A stretch of 64,000 nt of DNA, taken from contig NC_134434.1 of NCBI RefSeq assembly GCF_030867145.1, forward strand, positions 9,858,001-9,922,000. The letters run 5' to 3'. Below the pieces are notes generated by a model. That model ran no database searches. It worked only from the letters and a program-made list of their open reading frames with translations, and had not been told where the DNA came from. Shown piece by piece: positions 63,362 through 64,000 of the stretch. This DNA comes from Opisthocomus hoazin. Taxonomy: Eukaryota > Chordata > Aves > Opisthocomiformes > Opisthocomidae. Position numbers and translations under genes: made by a program. Each line of letters begins with the position of its first letter. The stretch's first letter is position 1.

Positions 63362-64000
63362 CTGCAAAACAAAAACCCATATCCGAAATGTAATTATTTA
63401 CTACAGAGTTTTCTCGTAACTGTCCTACAGCACGCTGCCTAGAACATCACCCTTCTTTCTAATCGCACAGACTGGACAAGTTTCTTGTCCCTTTGAATTT
63501 TTTTTTTTCCTGTCACTGTTATGGAACTGCTTACTGTCCTAAGCTCCCCCAGAGACAAGCTGGGAGATGCTTTAAATGAATAACCTATCTACAACTCAAC
63601 CTCCATTTTCAATTTTATATCAAAGTCTTCTCATACTAGAGTTAGGAGAAACCAGAGATGGAGCTGATCTAGGAAAGAACTAAAACAAACACTATGTGAT
63701 AAGATAGCTAGGGTAAGGAACTTCAAAGCAGCTGGGAGAACATAATGTGAAAGCCATGCTGCTACCAAGTAAACAGAACATACTTTTGCCAATGTTTAGT
63801 TCCCTAGAGATGAAAGATACTGGTTGGGTAGAACACGGATAAATAAAACTGAAAGGTGATCAATATTCTACAGGGCTGACTGCAGCTGAGAGGTTGGAGC
63901 TGCAAGCATGCAGGCTGTCTCTGAGCAAGGGCAAAATATTTAGCATAGATGCAGCTTAAAGCCTAGAGGAGATCCATACCGTTAAGCCTCTTAATTGCGT

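Overview
The window looks like nuclear DNA from a bird. It holds two vertebrate genes with clear exon-intron structure, one large SAMD9/SAMD9L-type gene, and several degraded CR1 LINE copies, which are the typical repeat of birds and other archosaurs or turtles. Introns and intergenic DNA are AT-rich, and CpG-rich DNA is confined to 1-800 and roughly 33.8-36.1 kb. The species cannot be fixed from sequence reading alone.

Layout. (1) 361-11958, plus strand: complete ZNF207 (BuGZ), 11 coding exons and 480 codons, starting in a CpG-island promoter at the left edge and followed by a 3' UTR with polyA signals at 12.53 and 12.84 kb. (2) 12.85-24.17 kb: no gene recognised. The plus strand is visibly T-rich, like the introns of a plus-strand transcript. 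(3) 24.17-25.56 kb: a long degraded CR1 copy on the minus strand with remnants of reverse transcriptase. (4) 27981-33217, minus strand: a SAMD9L-like gene of about 1561 aa, nearly all in one exon. Its start codon appears to sit in a tiny upstream exon. (5) 33.8-36.1 kb: CpG-rich DNA with a perfect CRE and an ISRE/EICE-like site, a candidate promoter for the SAMD9L-like gene. (6) 36.16-63.36 kb, minus strand: ERN1 (IRE1-alpha), exons 2 to 22 with every splice phase consistent. Exon 1, with the signal peptide, lies beyond the right edge.

Functionally the three genes are separate. ZNF207 is a spindle-checkpoint and spindle-assembly factor that binds BUB3. ERN1 is the ER stress sensor kinase/RNase. 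SAMD9L-like proteins are interferon-linked antiviral and growth-restricting factors. ZNF207 and the SAMD9L-like gene are transcribed towards each other and meet near the CR1-rich 24-27 kb stretch. SAMD9L-like and ERN1 are in tandem on the minus strand. No bacterial-type system, CRISPR array, tRNA or rRNA was seen. The most useful points for a second look are the split start codon and unusual location of the SAMD9L-like gene, its candidate interferon/cAMP-type promoter motifs, ZNF207 splice variants (a NAGNAG acceptor, a frame-neutral 93-nt exon, a possible intron-retention tail), and a possible plus-strand transcript across 13-24 kb.
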